52,313 bases of DNA from Opitutaceae bacterium (GTDB taxonomy: Bacteria > Verrucomicrobiota > Verrucomicrobiia > Opitutales > Opitutaceae). Of the stretch, positions 26,813 through 36,443 are shown piece by piece; positions within the stretch are counted from its first letter, which is position 1, and every line of letters begins with the position of its first letter. The notes beneath the pieces are model-generated. The model was not told the DNA's origin. It worked only from the letters and a program-made list of their open reading frames with translations, and searched no databases. The position numbers and the translations under genes were made by a program. The DNA lies in the NCBI GenBank assembly GCA_028822375.1, contig JAPKDW010000003.1:1-52313 (forward strand), given 5' to 3'.

Positions 26813-27706
26813 ATGCCACATTGCTATTTCAATAAAATTATCCGCTCCGGCCTCGCTTTCGGAAGCCTCGCAACACTTTGCATGTCCGTCGCCGCCGTAA
26901 AACTAACGCCCTCTGCTCACATCGAAACCCTCGAAATCCGAGAATGCAGCGGCATCGCCCAAAGCCGTCTCGGCGATGATACGTTTTGGGTGCACAATGA
27001 TTCCAACGGAGGCTCAACACTCTACGCGATCAACAAACAGGGCACCCTCATCGCTGCAATTCCAACCGGACTACCTAACGTGGATTGGGAAGACATAACC
27101 ACCGACCATTCTGGAAACCTCTACATCGGTGACTTCGGCAATTTCGAAAACAACCGCCGCAATCTCGCCATCTATAAGATACAAGAGCCGCTCGAACCTA
27201 CAGCCCAACCAATCGCCAACCCCGTCACCTACCGATTCGCCTACTCCGAACAAACCAAGTTCCCCCCCACCAAACGAATTTTCGATTGCGAAGCCATTTT
27301 CTGGGCGGACGATCATCTCTTCATTCTCTCCAAAAGCCTCGGCGAGACCATCACCCGCCTTTATCGCTTCGACTCTCTCGATCCCGACAAACTCAATCAC
27401 CCAACCCAAATCGGCCATTTCGATATCGGCCCCCGCGTAACCGCCGCCGAAATGGCTCCCGACGGTCTCCACCTAGCCGTCCTCACAACTCGAAGCGTCT
27501 GGGTCTTCACCCGTCCAAAAAACTCCAGCAACTCACTCGACGGCACCACTCAAGCTCACAACTTCCTCAATGGCCCCGCAAAAATGCTCCCAATCCAAGC
27601 CGGCCAATGCGAAGCCATCTGCTGGAGCTCGCCCGAAGAACTTCTAATCGCCAACGAAGACCGCGCCCTCTTCACCGTCCCCATCGATTCCCTAAGCGAA
27701 TACTGA
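26813..27706 (+). CDS. Exported beta-propeller-like hypothetical protein
   Basis: A 297-residue protein from ATG 26813; a TTG at 26789 is the longer alternative. Residues 1-30 have a signal-like hydrophobic run ([18 protein letters not shown]). The body contains spaced strand-like blocks resembling a propeller: [86 protein letters not shown]. Proteins with the WVHNDSG and DWEDIA-GDIGDN pattern are found in secreted propellers of unknown function in many phyla. It is divergent from the sigma-54 activator, and the two 5' regions are only 66 bases apart. Confidence 0.75.
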   Translation: MPHCYFNKIIRSGLAFGSLATLCMSVAAVKLTPSAHIETLEIRECSGIAQSRLGDDTFWVHNDSNGGSTLYAINKQGTLIAAIPTGLPNVDWEDITTDHSGNLYIGDFGNFENNRRNLAIYKIQEPLEPTAQPIANPVTYRFAYSEQTKFPPTKRIFDCEAIFWADDHLFILSKSLGETITRLYRFDSLDPDKLNHPTQIGHFDIGPRVTAAEMAPDGLHLAVLTTRSVWVFTRPKNSSNSLDGTTQAHNFLNGPAKMLPIQAGQCEAICWSSPEELLIANEDRALFTVPIDSLSEY

Positions 27707-27761
27707 TGTCCGCCGAAGCTCCTAGTGTCGTATCACGCGACAGTAGTCTCGACCAGTTAGC

Positions 27762-28259
27762 CTACCGCTTTCCGATTCGCCAAAAGTCCAAACCATCGCT
27801 AAGCCAAACGTCTCCGCTTCCATCCGGGGCAGGATACTCTATCGGCCAAAGCGAAACGATCAGTATCCTGAAATTCGCTACAAAAAATGCGAACAAAGCC
27901 ACCCAGATCCAAGACCACGGCTCGAATCTCCAAAGGCTCAACCCCAAACACGCCGTGACGCATAACGAAGCAATCGGCCCACCCGCAATAACCCAGCGCT
28001 GGACCCTAATCGACTCGGAACTCCGATCATACCGCGTCGCTCCATAGCGGAATCCAGCCAGTCCCAAAAGCGCCGTTAACCGACCAAGCGAAAACCTGAC
28101 GTTCCGATCGCTCGTCCCAACCTGTAGCGTTACCGATTGACGCGTAACCAACAACGCCGCCAAGGCATGCCCCACCTCATGCAAAAGCACTCCCAAATAA
28201 ATCCCGTCTAGCAACGCTACGACGAATAAGAGCACTTTTAACAATACTGCGACTTCCAT
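27762..28259 (-). CDS. M50-like membrane metalloprotease-family protein
   Basis: A 165-residue membrane protein. HEVGH at 27-31, inside a hydrophobic helix (GIYLGVLLHEVGHALAALLV), is the zinc-site signature of site-2 protease-like proteins. A second hydrophobic block (WVIAGGPIASLCVTACLGLSL) carries a GGP-like element, and a third helix (IWVALFAFFVANFRILIVSLWPI) precedes a short tail containing D residues that could be the third ligand. It is shorter than true RseP/SpoIVFB enzymes and lacks PDZ domains, so activity is uncertain. It starts 3 bases after the hydrolase stop. Confidence 0.65.
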   Translation of the reverse strand: MEVAVLLKVLLFVVALLDGIYLGVLLHEVGHALAALLVTRQSVTLQVGTSDRNVRFSLGRLTALLGLAGFRYGATRYDRSSESIRVQRWVIAGGPIASLCVTACLGLSLWRFEPWSWIWVALFAFFVANFRILIVSLWPIEYPAPDGSGDVWLSDGLDFWRIGKR

Positions 28260-28262
28260 GAC

Positions 28263-29051
28263 TCAACCAAGCTCTATCGATTCTGCGAAATTGGCAACGA
28301 GCGAAATAAATTCCTCGCGAAATTCAAAATGCGGATTGTGCCCGCTTCCTTCGATCGTTTTCACAATCGCATTCGGAAAACTTTGCTCAACCAAAGAAAT
28401 ATCAGATTCACTAAAATAGCCCGAACACCCTCCGACGATAAACAACGTCGTTCCCTCGAATCGGTGATCCGTCCCGATTGGCGAACCTTCGATCTCCCGT
28501 TGATTCTCCTCAAGAGCATCCAGATTGATAATCCAGGAAAACCCATTCCCATCATCTCGCTTCGCCAAATTCGTCAACAGAAACTGCCGTTTCCCCCAGT
28601 CCGGCACTGCTTCCAATAAAAATCGATCCGCTTCCGTTCTTGACGGAAGCGCCGACAAGTCGATCTGACGCATTACTTCATACTCCGAGTCATGGGAACT
28701 CGGATACGTTTTTGGAGCAATATCCACGACGATGAGCGAACGCAAACGCTCCGGTCTTTCACAGGCGATTTTCATAGCAAGCTTCCCACCCATAGAATGC
28801 CCCAAAAAGTGACTCGAATCCAAGTCATGCTCATCCATCCAAACAAACACATCCTCCATCATCGCTTCATAGGAATGCGGAAACGCATGTGGCGACTTAC
28901 CATGGTTTCTCAGATCCAAACAGCACACGTGGAAATAGTTTCCCAGATCCGCGCCAGCCGCCTGCCAATTCCGCGAAGATCCCAGCAAACCGTGAAAGAC
29001 AATCAAAGGCGGCTTATCGGCCTCTCCATATTCGCGAAAAAATAGCTCCAT
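28263..29051 (-). CDS. Alpha/beta hydrolase
   Basis: A 262-residue single-domain hydrolase. The oxyanion region is VFHGLLGSSRNW, the nucleophile elbow GHSMGG has Ser86, and the catalytic His lies in GSGHNPHFEF near the C-terminus. The arrangement resembles YbfF/abhydrolase domain esterases (CLDLRNHGKSPH). The ester substrate is unknown. It is the first gene of a two-gene unit with the M50-like protein. Confidence 0.85.
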   Translation of the reverse strand: MELFFREYGEADKPPLIVFHGLLGSSRNWQAAGADLGNYFHVCCLDLRNHGKSPHAFPHSYEAMMEDVFVWMDEHDLDSSHFLGHSMGGKLAMKIACERPERLRSLIVVDIAPKTYPSSHDSEYEVMRQIDLSALPSRTEADRFLLEAVPDWGKRQFLLTNLAKRDDGNGFSWIINLDALEENQREIEGSPIGTDHRFEGTTLFIVGGCSGYFSESDISLVEQSFPNAIVKTIEGSGHNPHFEFREEFISLVANFAESIELG

Positions 29052-29176
29052 CCTTAAGCACCCAAGTCATCCCTACCGCGAACGCCTAGTCAATTCTCTT
29101 TCCATCCTCTTTTTTCTTGCGACCCCTTTCCGCCCAAGCTTGCTTACCGATCGAATTCCCAAGCGCCTTTCCGACT

Positions 29177-31732
29177 ATGGACAAAAAGAAAATCACCCCC
29201 ATGATGCAGCAGTACTTCGAGGTTAGGCGCAAGCTCCCGTCCGACACGCTGCTGCTCTTTCGACTGGGCGACTTCTACGAGATGTTCCACGAGGATGCGG
29301 AAATCGGATCTCAAATCCTCGGCATCACTCTCACAAAGCGCAGCGGCTACTTCATGGCAGGCATCCCCTACCATGCCGCTGAACAATACATCGGCAAAGC
29401 TCTCCAAGCCGGGAAAAAAGTAGCCATCTGCGACCAGGTTGAAACACCTCAACCTGGCCAGCTCGTAAAACGCGCTCTCACTCGCATTCTCACTCCAGGC
29501 ACTACCATCGAGGACAACCAACTCGAATCGAGCCGCAATCACTATCTCGCAGCGCTAGAAAGCGATTCCCAAGGAGCTTGTCTCGCATGGCTTGATCTCT
29601 CTACCGGCGAATTTCAAATCGCCAAAGGAAAAGACGTCGTCGACCTCATGCCGGTTCTCACGTCGATAGATCCTGCGGAAATGCTCATCATTGAAGGCGA
29701 GGAAAACCGTTGGCGAGCCCAAGCCCACGATGGCAGCGTCCACGACGAACTGATCCACTTCCTCGTGACTCGATCCGTAACCGAAATGCCAGGCTTCCAG
29801 TTCGACGTCGATTCCGGAGCTCAAAGCGTCATGGACACTCTCGGGGTCATTAATCTCGAAGGATTCGGCATCGATAAGAAACACGCCGCCCTCGGCTGCG
29901 CTGGAGCCCTTCTCTACTACGTTACGGAAAACCTCAGAGCGAAGCCGGAAAACCTGTCTACAATTCGCGAATACAGTTGTGACAATGCTTTGCTCATCGA
30001 TCCTGCGACGCTCCGCAATTTGGAAATCTTCAAATCGATGCGTGGCACTCGCGATGGTAGTTTACTTCAAGCGATCAACAAAACGAACACTGCCGCCGGA
30101 GCTCGCCAGCTCGAACAATGGCTCATCGCTCCAGAACGCGATCTCGCCGAACTCAAACGTCGCCAAGACAGCATTGGTGAATTCGTAGGCGCCCCGCTCG
30201 CAGTTAGCGAAATTCAAGATCTCCTAAAGTCAGTTCGAGACATCAAACGCATCCTCGGACGCATGCAAAACCGACTGCGTAATCCTCGTGAGCTTGGCGG
30301 AATTCGCGATTCGCTCAACCAGCTTCCCGAAGTTCTGAATACGCTCAAGCCGTTTTCTGGAACTGCAATTGATGCTATTGCCAATCGACTGCACGCCCTT
30401 CCTCACCTCGCGGAATTGCTTAACAAAGCTCTTAAGGATGAATTGCCCAACAATTTAAACGATGGCGGCTACATGGCCCAGGGCTATGACGAATCGCTCG
30501 ACGAGATGCTTTCCCTCACGACTGGCAACAAACTCTGGCTTGCCAATCTCGAAACCGAAGAGCGGGCTCGAACGGGCATCAAGAATCTCAAGATTAAATA
30601 CAACGGCGCCTTCGGCTATTTCATCGAAATATCTAAATCCAATCTCGGGAATGTACCCGAGGATTATGTCCGCAAGCAAACGATGGTGAACGGCGAGCGA
30701 TTCGTCACTGATAGCTTAAAGCAAAAAGAGAAAGAAATCTTCCACGCCGAAGAGAATAGTAAAAGACGCGAACAAGAACTCTTCGCCGGGCTCGTCACAG
30801 CCATACTTGAGGAATCGCCTGCCCTCACCCAAACCGCATCAGCTCTAGCGGAATTGGATGTTTTTTGCGGTTGGGCCGAGCTGGCCCGTCTTTGGAATTA
30901 CTGCAAACCCGAACTAGATGATTCGGATGCAATTGAAATCCAGCAAGGACGCCATCCAGTCGTCGAGCAAATGCTCAAGGAAGATTCAGCCGGTCTCGCA
31001 AGCAGCCACGCCTTCGTCCCCAACGATGTCGGTCTAAGCGCATCGGAAAGCCAAATACACTTACTCACCGGTCCCAACATGGCGGGTAAAAGCACCTTCA
31101 TTCGCCAAATAGCTCTCATCACTCTACTCGCTCAAGTAGGCTGCTGGACTCCCGCAAGCTCCGCCCGGATCGGATTGGTCGATCGCATTTTCTCGCGCGT
31201 CGGAGCCAGCGATGACCTAGCCCGAGGCAATTCTACCTTCATGGTCGAAATGAACGAGACCGCCAACATCCTTAACAACGCGACCGAACACAGCCTCATC
31301 ATTCTCGACGAGATCGGCCGCGGCACCAGCACCTACGATGGACTGAGCATCGCCTGGTCTGTAATCGAACATCTTCATCAAGATGATACAGCCGGTCCCA
31401 AAACGTTGTTCGCTACCCACTATCAAGAACTAACTCAGCTCGACAAACACCTGAATCGCTTGGAGAATTTCTCAGTAGCCGTCAAAGAATGGAACGACGA
31501 CATCGTGTTCGTTCGCCAAGTCGTACGCGGCGCTGCAGATAGGAGTTACGGTATCCAAGTCGCCCGCCTAGCTGGGCTCCCTGCGACGGTGATCAAACGT
31601 GCCAAAGAGATTCTGCAAAAACTAGAGTCTGATGACGCAACCGTTACGGTAAGCTCGCCTGGCCCCAAAGCAAAACCTCGCAAGAAAATCCAAGTCGAAA
31701 CCAACGACGATCAGCTCAATCTCTTTTCCTGA
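29177..31732 (+). CDS. mutS: DNA mismatch repair protein MutS
   Basis: An 851-residue protein from ATG 29177 (MDKKKITPMMQQY); an upstream in-frame start at 29117 gives an extra, unusual N-terminus. The mismatch-recognition motif is GDFYEMF. Connector, lever (domain III) and clamp regions follow. The ATPase has Walker A GPNMAGKST, Walker B LDEIGRGTSTYDG and the signature helix NSTFMVEMNE. A C-terminal tail ends LNLFS. It recognises mispairs and recruits MutL; no mutL gene is in the window. A strong intrinsic terminator follows. Confidence 0.97.
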   Translation: MDKKKITPMMQQYFEVRRKLPSDTLLLFRLGDFYEMFHEDAEIGSQILGITLTKRSGYFMAGIPYHAAEQYIGKALQAGKKVAICDQVETPQPGQLVKRALTRILTPGTTIEDNQLESSRNHYLAALESDSQGACLAWLDLSTGEFQIAKGKDVVDLMPVLTSIDPAEMLIIEGEENRWRAQAHDGSVHDELIHFLVTRSVTEMPGFQFDVDSGAQSVMDTLGVINLEGFGIDKKHAALGCAGALLYYVTENLRAKPENLSTIREYSCDNALLIDPATLRNLEIFKSMRGTRDGSLLQAINKTNTAAGARQLEQWLIAPERDLAELKRRQDSIGEFVGAPLAVSEIQDLLKSVRDIKRILGRMQNRLRNPRELGGIRDSLNQLPEVLNTLKPFSGTAIDAIANRLHALPHLAELLNKALKDELPNNLNDGGYMAQGYDESLDEMLSLTTGNKLWLANLETEERARTGIKNLKIKYNGAFGYFIEISKSNLGNVPEDYVRKQTMVNGERFVTDSLKQKEKEIFHAEENSKRREQELFAGLVTAILEESPALTQTASALAELDVFCGWAELARLWNYCKPELDDSDAIEIQQGRHPVVEQMLKEDSAGLASSHAFVPNDVGLSASESQIHLLTGPNMAGKSTFIRQIALITLLAQVGCWTPASSARIGLVDRIFSRVGASDDLARGNSTFMVEMNETANILNNATEHSLIILDEIGRGTSTYDGLSIAWSVIEHLHQDDTAGPKTLFATHYQELTQLDKHLNRLENFSVAVKEWNDDIVFVRQVVRGAADRSYGIQVARLAGLPATVIKRAKEILQKLESDDATVTVSSPGPKAKPRKKIQVETNDDQLNLFS

Positions 31733-31769
31733 GTAATTTCCTCAGACCTGATTCTGTAAGTGAATATCT

Positions 31770-31794
31770 GAGCCCTTTTTAGGGCTCTTTTTTT
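31770..31794 (+). terminator. Intrinsic terminator of mutS
   Basis: GAGCCC (31770-31775) pairs with GGGCTC (31782-31787), six GC-rich pairs over a six-base loop, followed by seven T. It is positioned 37 bases past the mutS stop. On minus the run of T is missing, so it does not serve the convergent glgB. Confidence 0.85.
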
Positions 31795-31805
31795 ATGCCC
31801 AGAGC

Positions 31806-34022
31806 CTACCCTCGCGCTTCCCATTTGAAGATCATCGTCGAGCACGGAGGTAACACGAATTCTGCCGAGTTATCGCAATCGTCGAAAGGAATCGCTTCGG
31901 AAGCAACCCCTGAACCGTTGCCGGCATCGTCGCCTCCATAGAAGCTAGAATTCGTATTCAAAATCTCTCGCCAGAATCCAGCGCAAGGCACGCCGATTCG
32001 ATAGTTGCGACGTTCAACAGGCGTAAAATGCGCTACAACCATCAATCGATTGTGTCCATCCGAGGCCGTCCGGGAATAGCTAATAGCGCCCGCTTCGGAA
32101 TCCCAGTTAGCGATCCAACGAAAACTCTCTTTATCGAAATCCGTTTCCGCCAAGGCCGGCTCGCTGCGGTACAAACGATTGAGATCCTTGATCAACATGG
32201 AAATGCCCGAATGATCTTTGTATTCATTCAAGTGCCACTGAAGCTGCCCCGCATAGGCCCATTCTTCAGACTGACCGAATTCACATCCCATGAAAAGAAG
32301 CTTCTTCCCTGGATAGGCCCACATATGCCCATAAAGCGCCCGCAATGTTTGGGCCTTTTCCGGGATGGATCCCGCAGCCATTTTCATGAGCATAGACTGC
32401 TTTCCGTGCGTCACTTCGTCATGCGAAAAGACCGTCACGAAATTCTCCGCATACTGATAGAGCATTCCGAAGGTAAGGTCGCCTTGATGGTGCTTACGAT
32501 GAATCGGATCTTTTTCGAAATAGCTCAGATTGTCGTGCATCCAACCCATGTTCCATTTTAAATCGAATCCAAGACCTCCTTTCTCAGGAGATTTCGTAAC
32601 GCCAGGAAACGAGGTCGATTCTTCCGCTATCATTAGCGTACCCGGGTAATACTCATGCACGCGACTATTGACCTCTTTCAAAAACTCGATCGCCTCCAAA
32701 TTCTCATTGCCACCGTATTTATTCGGAATCCATTCTCCGTCTTCTCGGGAGTAATCCAAATACAGCATGGATGCTACCGCATCTACACGCAGGCCATCGA
32801 TATGAAAGTAGTCTAGCCAAGCTAGCGCATTCGCTACGAGGAAACATTTTACTTCATGACGCCCAAAATTGAAAATCAATGTCCCCCAATCTTGGTGGGC
32901 TCCAAGCCTCGGGTCTTCGTGCTCGTATAAGTGAGTCCCGTCGAATGTTGCTAGCGCAAAAGCATCTCGCGGAAAATGAGCCGGTACCCAATCGACAATC
33001 ACACCAATTCCATTACGGTGCAAATGATCGACGAATGCCTTAAAATCATCTGGCGACCCAAATCGCTGAGTCGGAGCGAAGTAACCAGTTACTTGATACC
33101 CCCAGGAACCATCGAACGGGTGCTCTGCCACCGGCATCAATTCGACATGCGTAAAACCGTGCTCCAGCACGTATTCCGTCAATTCTACCGCCAATTCCGC
33201 ATAGGTTAGCGGTCGATTGTCCTCTTGCCAGCGACGCTTCCAAGAACCTAAATGCACCTCGTAAACCGACATCGGTTTATCGAGAGCTTGAAGCTCTGCA
33301 CGTGAATCCATCCACGTCCTATCGCTCCATTCATATCCAGAATGATCGTAAACAATGGACGCATTATTTGGCGGAGCTTCAAAGTAGCTCGCGTAGGGAT
33401 CGGTCTTCAGGAAAATTGCGTCATTCTCGGCCTTGAGCTCGAACTTGTACATTTCTCCCACATGCATGCCGGGAATGAAAAGTTCCCAAACCCCGCTTGC
33501 TCCAAGCGAACGCATCGGGTTGTAACGTCCATCCCAATCATTAAAACTACCAACGACCGAAACGCGCTGAGCATTGGGAGCCCACACGGCGAAGCTCACC
33601 CCCGGGATTCCATCCACGGTTCTCGGCCGAGAGCCTAGTTTTTCGTAAATCCGATGCTCATTTCCCTCATTGAACAAATACAAGTCGGTCTCGCTAATCG
33701 TAGGCAGGAATGAATAGGAATCGTAAAATTGACGGATCTCCAAGTTCTCCGTTTCGGTCCGCAAACGATATTTGAATACGTCTTTGCGTCCGTCGATAAA
33801 CCCTTCGAAAAAGCCGTCATCGGTCAGTTTTTCCATTGGATACCGCGGAGAATTCTCCTGTTCTATATCAACTACCTCGCAGCTAACTGCATTGCTCAGA
33901 AACGCTCGAACCACCACTCCGGATTTACCCCGTTTCGTCACCGGGTGCATTCCCAGTACCGCATGTGGCTGACTTGCCTTCGATTTCGTAAATCGCTCCA
34001 GTTCTTTTTTTGTGATCAACAT
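31806..34022 (-). CDS. glgB: 1,4-alpha-glucan branching enzyme
   Basis: A 738-residue GH13 enzyme that introduces alpha-1,6 branches in glycogen. It has two N-terminal carbohydrate-binding (CBM48-like) modules: an initial one (HAVLGMHPVTKRGKSGV), then FAVWAPNAQRVSVVGSFNDWDGRYNPM. The catalytic (beta/alpha)8 barrel has VIVDWVPAHFPRD, the nucleophile Asp in DGLRVDAVASM and the acid Glu in MIAEES. A C-terminal beta domain follows. No other glg genes are in the window. Confidence 0.97.
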   Translation of the reverse strand: MLITKKELERFTKSKASQPHAVLGMHPVTKRGKSGVVVRAFLSNAVSCEVVDIEQENSPRYPMEKLTDDGFFEGFIDGRKDVFKYRLRTETENLEIRQFYDSYSFLPTISETDLYLFNEGNEHRIYEKLGSRPRTVDGIPGVSFAVWAPNAQRVSVVGSFNDWDGRYNPMRSLGASGVWELFIPGMHVGEMYKFELKAENDAIFLKTDPYASYFEAPPNNASIVYDHSGYEWSDRTWMDSRAELQALDKPMSVYEVHLGSWKRRWQEDNRPLTYAELAVELTEYVLEHGFTHVELMPVAEHPFDGSWGYQVTGYFAPTQRFGSPDDFKAFVDHLHRNGIGVIVDWVPAHFPRDAFALATFDGTHLYEHEDPRLGAHQDWGTLIFNFGRHEVKCFLVANALAWLDYFHIDGLRVDAVASMLYLDYSREDGEWIPNKYGGNENLEAIEFLKEVNSRVHEYYPGTLMIAEESTSFPGVTKSPEKGGLGFDLKWNMGWMHDNLSYFEKDPIHRKHHQGDLTFGMLYQYAENFVTVFSHDEVTHGKQSMLMKMAAGSIPEKAQTLRALYGHMWAYPGKKLLFMGCEFGQSEEWAYAGQLQWHLNEYKDHSGISMLIKDLNRLYRSEPALAETDFDKESFRWIANWDSEAGAISYSRTASDGHNRLMVVAHFTPVERRNYRIGVPCAGFWREILNTNSSFYGGDDAGNGSGVASEAIPFDDCDNSAEFVLPPCSTMIFKWEARG

Positions 34023-34230
34023 AGGGACATCAAATCTAGAAATTTACAGTTGGCGCCGATCAATGCAACCTCTTGCTCTACTAATAGTCTCACCCTCGAA
34101 GCACCCCTTTTTACCAGAACGTTAACCGCGACTTTATCAGCTCTATCGCTCATCTCAATTCAATCTCATCCAACCAGCCAATGAACAGCCTTGCCTCGCC
34201 CAGAAGCGCTCTCTAGAGCTTGCCGAAACC

Positions 34231-36429
34231 ATGGCTAGAATCTTTCTCCAGACAATTGGCAGCGCACTCGCTGTAAGCCTCTTTCTTTGCGGACTCCTTC
34301 CCAACGCCTTTTCGCAACAAAGTAGCGTCGACGCCTCGCTAAGCACTCCCGCTTCTTTCGATATGAAAACCGGCGAGCTTGTCGCAACCGTCAATGCCCA
34401 ACTGACTTACGGCAACTGGTTGCTCACGGCTGACGAAATTCGACTAAACCAAAAAGCTGGCCGCGCCCTAGCGAAGGGCAACGTCGTTTTTACCCGCGGC
34501 GATATCCGACTCGTAGCCGACTCCCTCTACTACCAAATCGAGGAAAACACAGCGCTCATCGAAAACTTCCGCGTCGGCAACGGTAAATACTACGTTTCGG
34601 GGAGCTCTCTGAAAGGCAACCCAGACGACTTCCGCTTCCAAGACATCAATTTCCACCCAGGCGAACCCGGTACCTATCTCTTCAAAGCAAAGGCCGACGA
34701 AATCGCGATCATCAACCAAAACGAAATAAAAGGCAAACGCCTCTCCTTCAAACTAGGAGTCATCCCCTTTTTCATCATTCCCAATATATCCCAACCTATC
34801 GACGGCGAGCGCAATGTATTCAAGGCCGACCTCGATTACTCCGGCAATATCGGAGCAGGAATTGGCAATGAAATCCGCGTCCCCATCAACTCCAATTTTA
34901 GAGCAGGCGCCAACATCACTCTATCTTCAAAACGCGGCATCATGGCCGGCCCCGCATTCGAATACGATTTCAAAGAGGGCGAAAACACGAGCTCCGGCGG
35001 CTTCACTTCGGGTTTCATCGATGACAATGCCAGAGAAATCCAACCCGATCTGATCACAGGCAATCCAATCGACGACGAACGCTTTTTCGCAGAATGGCAG
35101 CATCAACAGCATTGGGGCGACCGAGGCGCCATCAATGCCTACGGCCGCTGGTGGTCCGATATAAACGTCACTCGCGAATTCCACGAAGATTCATTCGATA
35201 CGATGCAGGATCCTGACACCTTTATCGAAGCGAACTACAGCGGCGATAACTGGCAAGCCACTCTCTTTTCTCGGATCAGCCCAAACCGTTTTCAGACCTT
35301 CACCGAACGCCTCCCCGAACTTCGCTTCGATCTCTTTCCGACTCAAGTCGCGCCAGGTCTGCTTCATCAAGGAAGCGTTTCCTTCGCGAAGCTCCGGAAA
35401 AACTTTTCCGATCCGATCACCGCAAACAACGAAACCGAACGAGCCGACGCCTACTACGGAGTCCGTCACACCAAACCTTTGGCTACCGGAGTCACTCTAA
35501 CCACCAAAGCAGGTATTAAGGCTGTTCACTACTTCGACAATATCATCGAAACCGATGCAGGCAATCAACCTTGGATCAATTCATTCCCACTCGCGCCGCT
35601 TTCCATCATCGACGACTTCTACCACACACTCCCACGACCTTCCATCAAAGAAGGAGCACGAGCCTATGGCGATCTAGGATTCGACCTAAAATTCACCGCG
35701 TACCGACAGTCCGAATACAAAAATAAAACCTGGAATATCGATGGTCTTCGCCATATATTCGAGCCGACCCTTTCGTACCGCTATACGCCCGACCTAGGCA
35801 GCAATTCGACTCACGCCCTCCAAGACACCCCTGCATTCGCCAACTATCTAACGCCTATCGACATTGAAGACCGCCGTGACATCGATACCATTGGCGAGCA
35901 TCACATCACTCGACTTGCATTGCGCAATCGCATCCAGACCAAAGACGAAGAATACGGATCGCGAGATCTCATCCGCTTCGATTTCGCAATGGACTACCTC
36001 ATCGACGACTACGACCAAGGAACCGATTTTTCCGACATCTATTCCGATATCGAAATTAAACCAGCCAACTGGTTGGAAATAGACGTCTTCTCTCGCTACA
36101 ACCTAGAGGACAGCGAAACTCGAGAACTGAATACACGCCTAGCCATCACCGATCCTGGATACTGGAAATTCGGTATTGGAAACCACTTTCTCAAACGTCA
36201 GCTCGAACAGTATTTTCTATTCGGCGAGTATAACCTCAACGAGAACTTCAAGGTCTACGCGGTCGCGAAATTCGACGAAGTCTCCGACACGTTCTATGAG
36301 CAACGCATCGGTTTGATGCAACGCGCTCTGGAAAAATACGGCATTAAATACGAACTGCGTATCTTCGAAGGCAACCGCCTCGAAAGCGATTTCGGCCTTC
36401 GTATCGGCGTCGATTTGTTCGACGAGTAG
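34231..36429 (+). CDS. lptD: LPS-assembly outer-membrane protein LptD
   Basis: A 732-residue exported protein with a signal peptide (residues 1-28, ending NAFSQ). An OstA-like jellyroll domain of short beta repeats follows (LLTADEIRLNQKAGRALAKGNVVFT, LVADSLYYQIEENTALIENF). The C-terminal two-thirds is a large beta barrel with alternating aromatic strands (LSYRYTPDL, RFDFAMDYLIDDY). It inserts lipopolysaccharide into the outer leaflet with LptE, so the organism has an asymmetric outer membrane. It is the first of a co-directional run and ends 14 bases before rsmB. Confidence 0.88.
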   Translation: MARIFLQTIGSALAVSLFLCGLLPNAFSQQSSVDASLSTPASFDMKTGELVATVNAQLTYGNWLLTADEIRLNQKAGRALAKGNVVFTRGDIRLVADSLYYQIEENTALIENFRVGNGKYYVSGSSLKGNPDDFRFQDINFHPGEPGTYLFKAKADEIAIINQNEIKGKRLSFKLGVIPFFIIPNISQPIDGERNVFKADLDYSGNIGAGIGNEIRVPINSNFRAGANITLSSKRGIMAGPAFEYDFKEGENTSSGGFTSGFIDDNAREIQPDLITGNPIDDERFFAEWQHQQHWGDRGAINAYGRWWSDINVTREFHEDSFDTMQDPDTFIEANYSGDNWQATLFSRISPNRFQTFTERLPELRFDLFPTQVAPGLLHQGSVSFAKLRKNFSDPITANNETERADAYYGVRHTKPLATGVTLTTKAGIKAVHYFDNIIETDAGNQPWINSFPLAPLSIIDDFYHTLPRPSIKEGARAYGDLGFDLKFTAYRQSEYKNKTWNIDGLRHIFEPTLSYRYTPDLGSNSTHALQDTPAFANYLTPIDIEDRRDIDTIGEHHITRLALRNRIQTKDEEYGSRDLIRFDFAMDYLIDDYDQGTDFSDIYSDIEIKPANWLEIDVFSRYNLEDSETRELNTRLAITDPGYWKFGIGNHFLKRQLEQYFLFGEYNLNENFKVYAVAKFDEVSDTFYEQRIGLMQRALEKYGIKYELRIFEGNRLESDFGLRIGVDLFDE

Positions 36430-36443
36430 CCATCGGCCATACC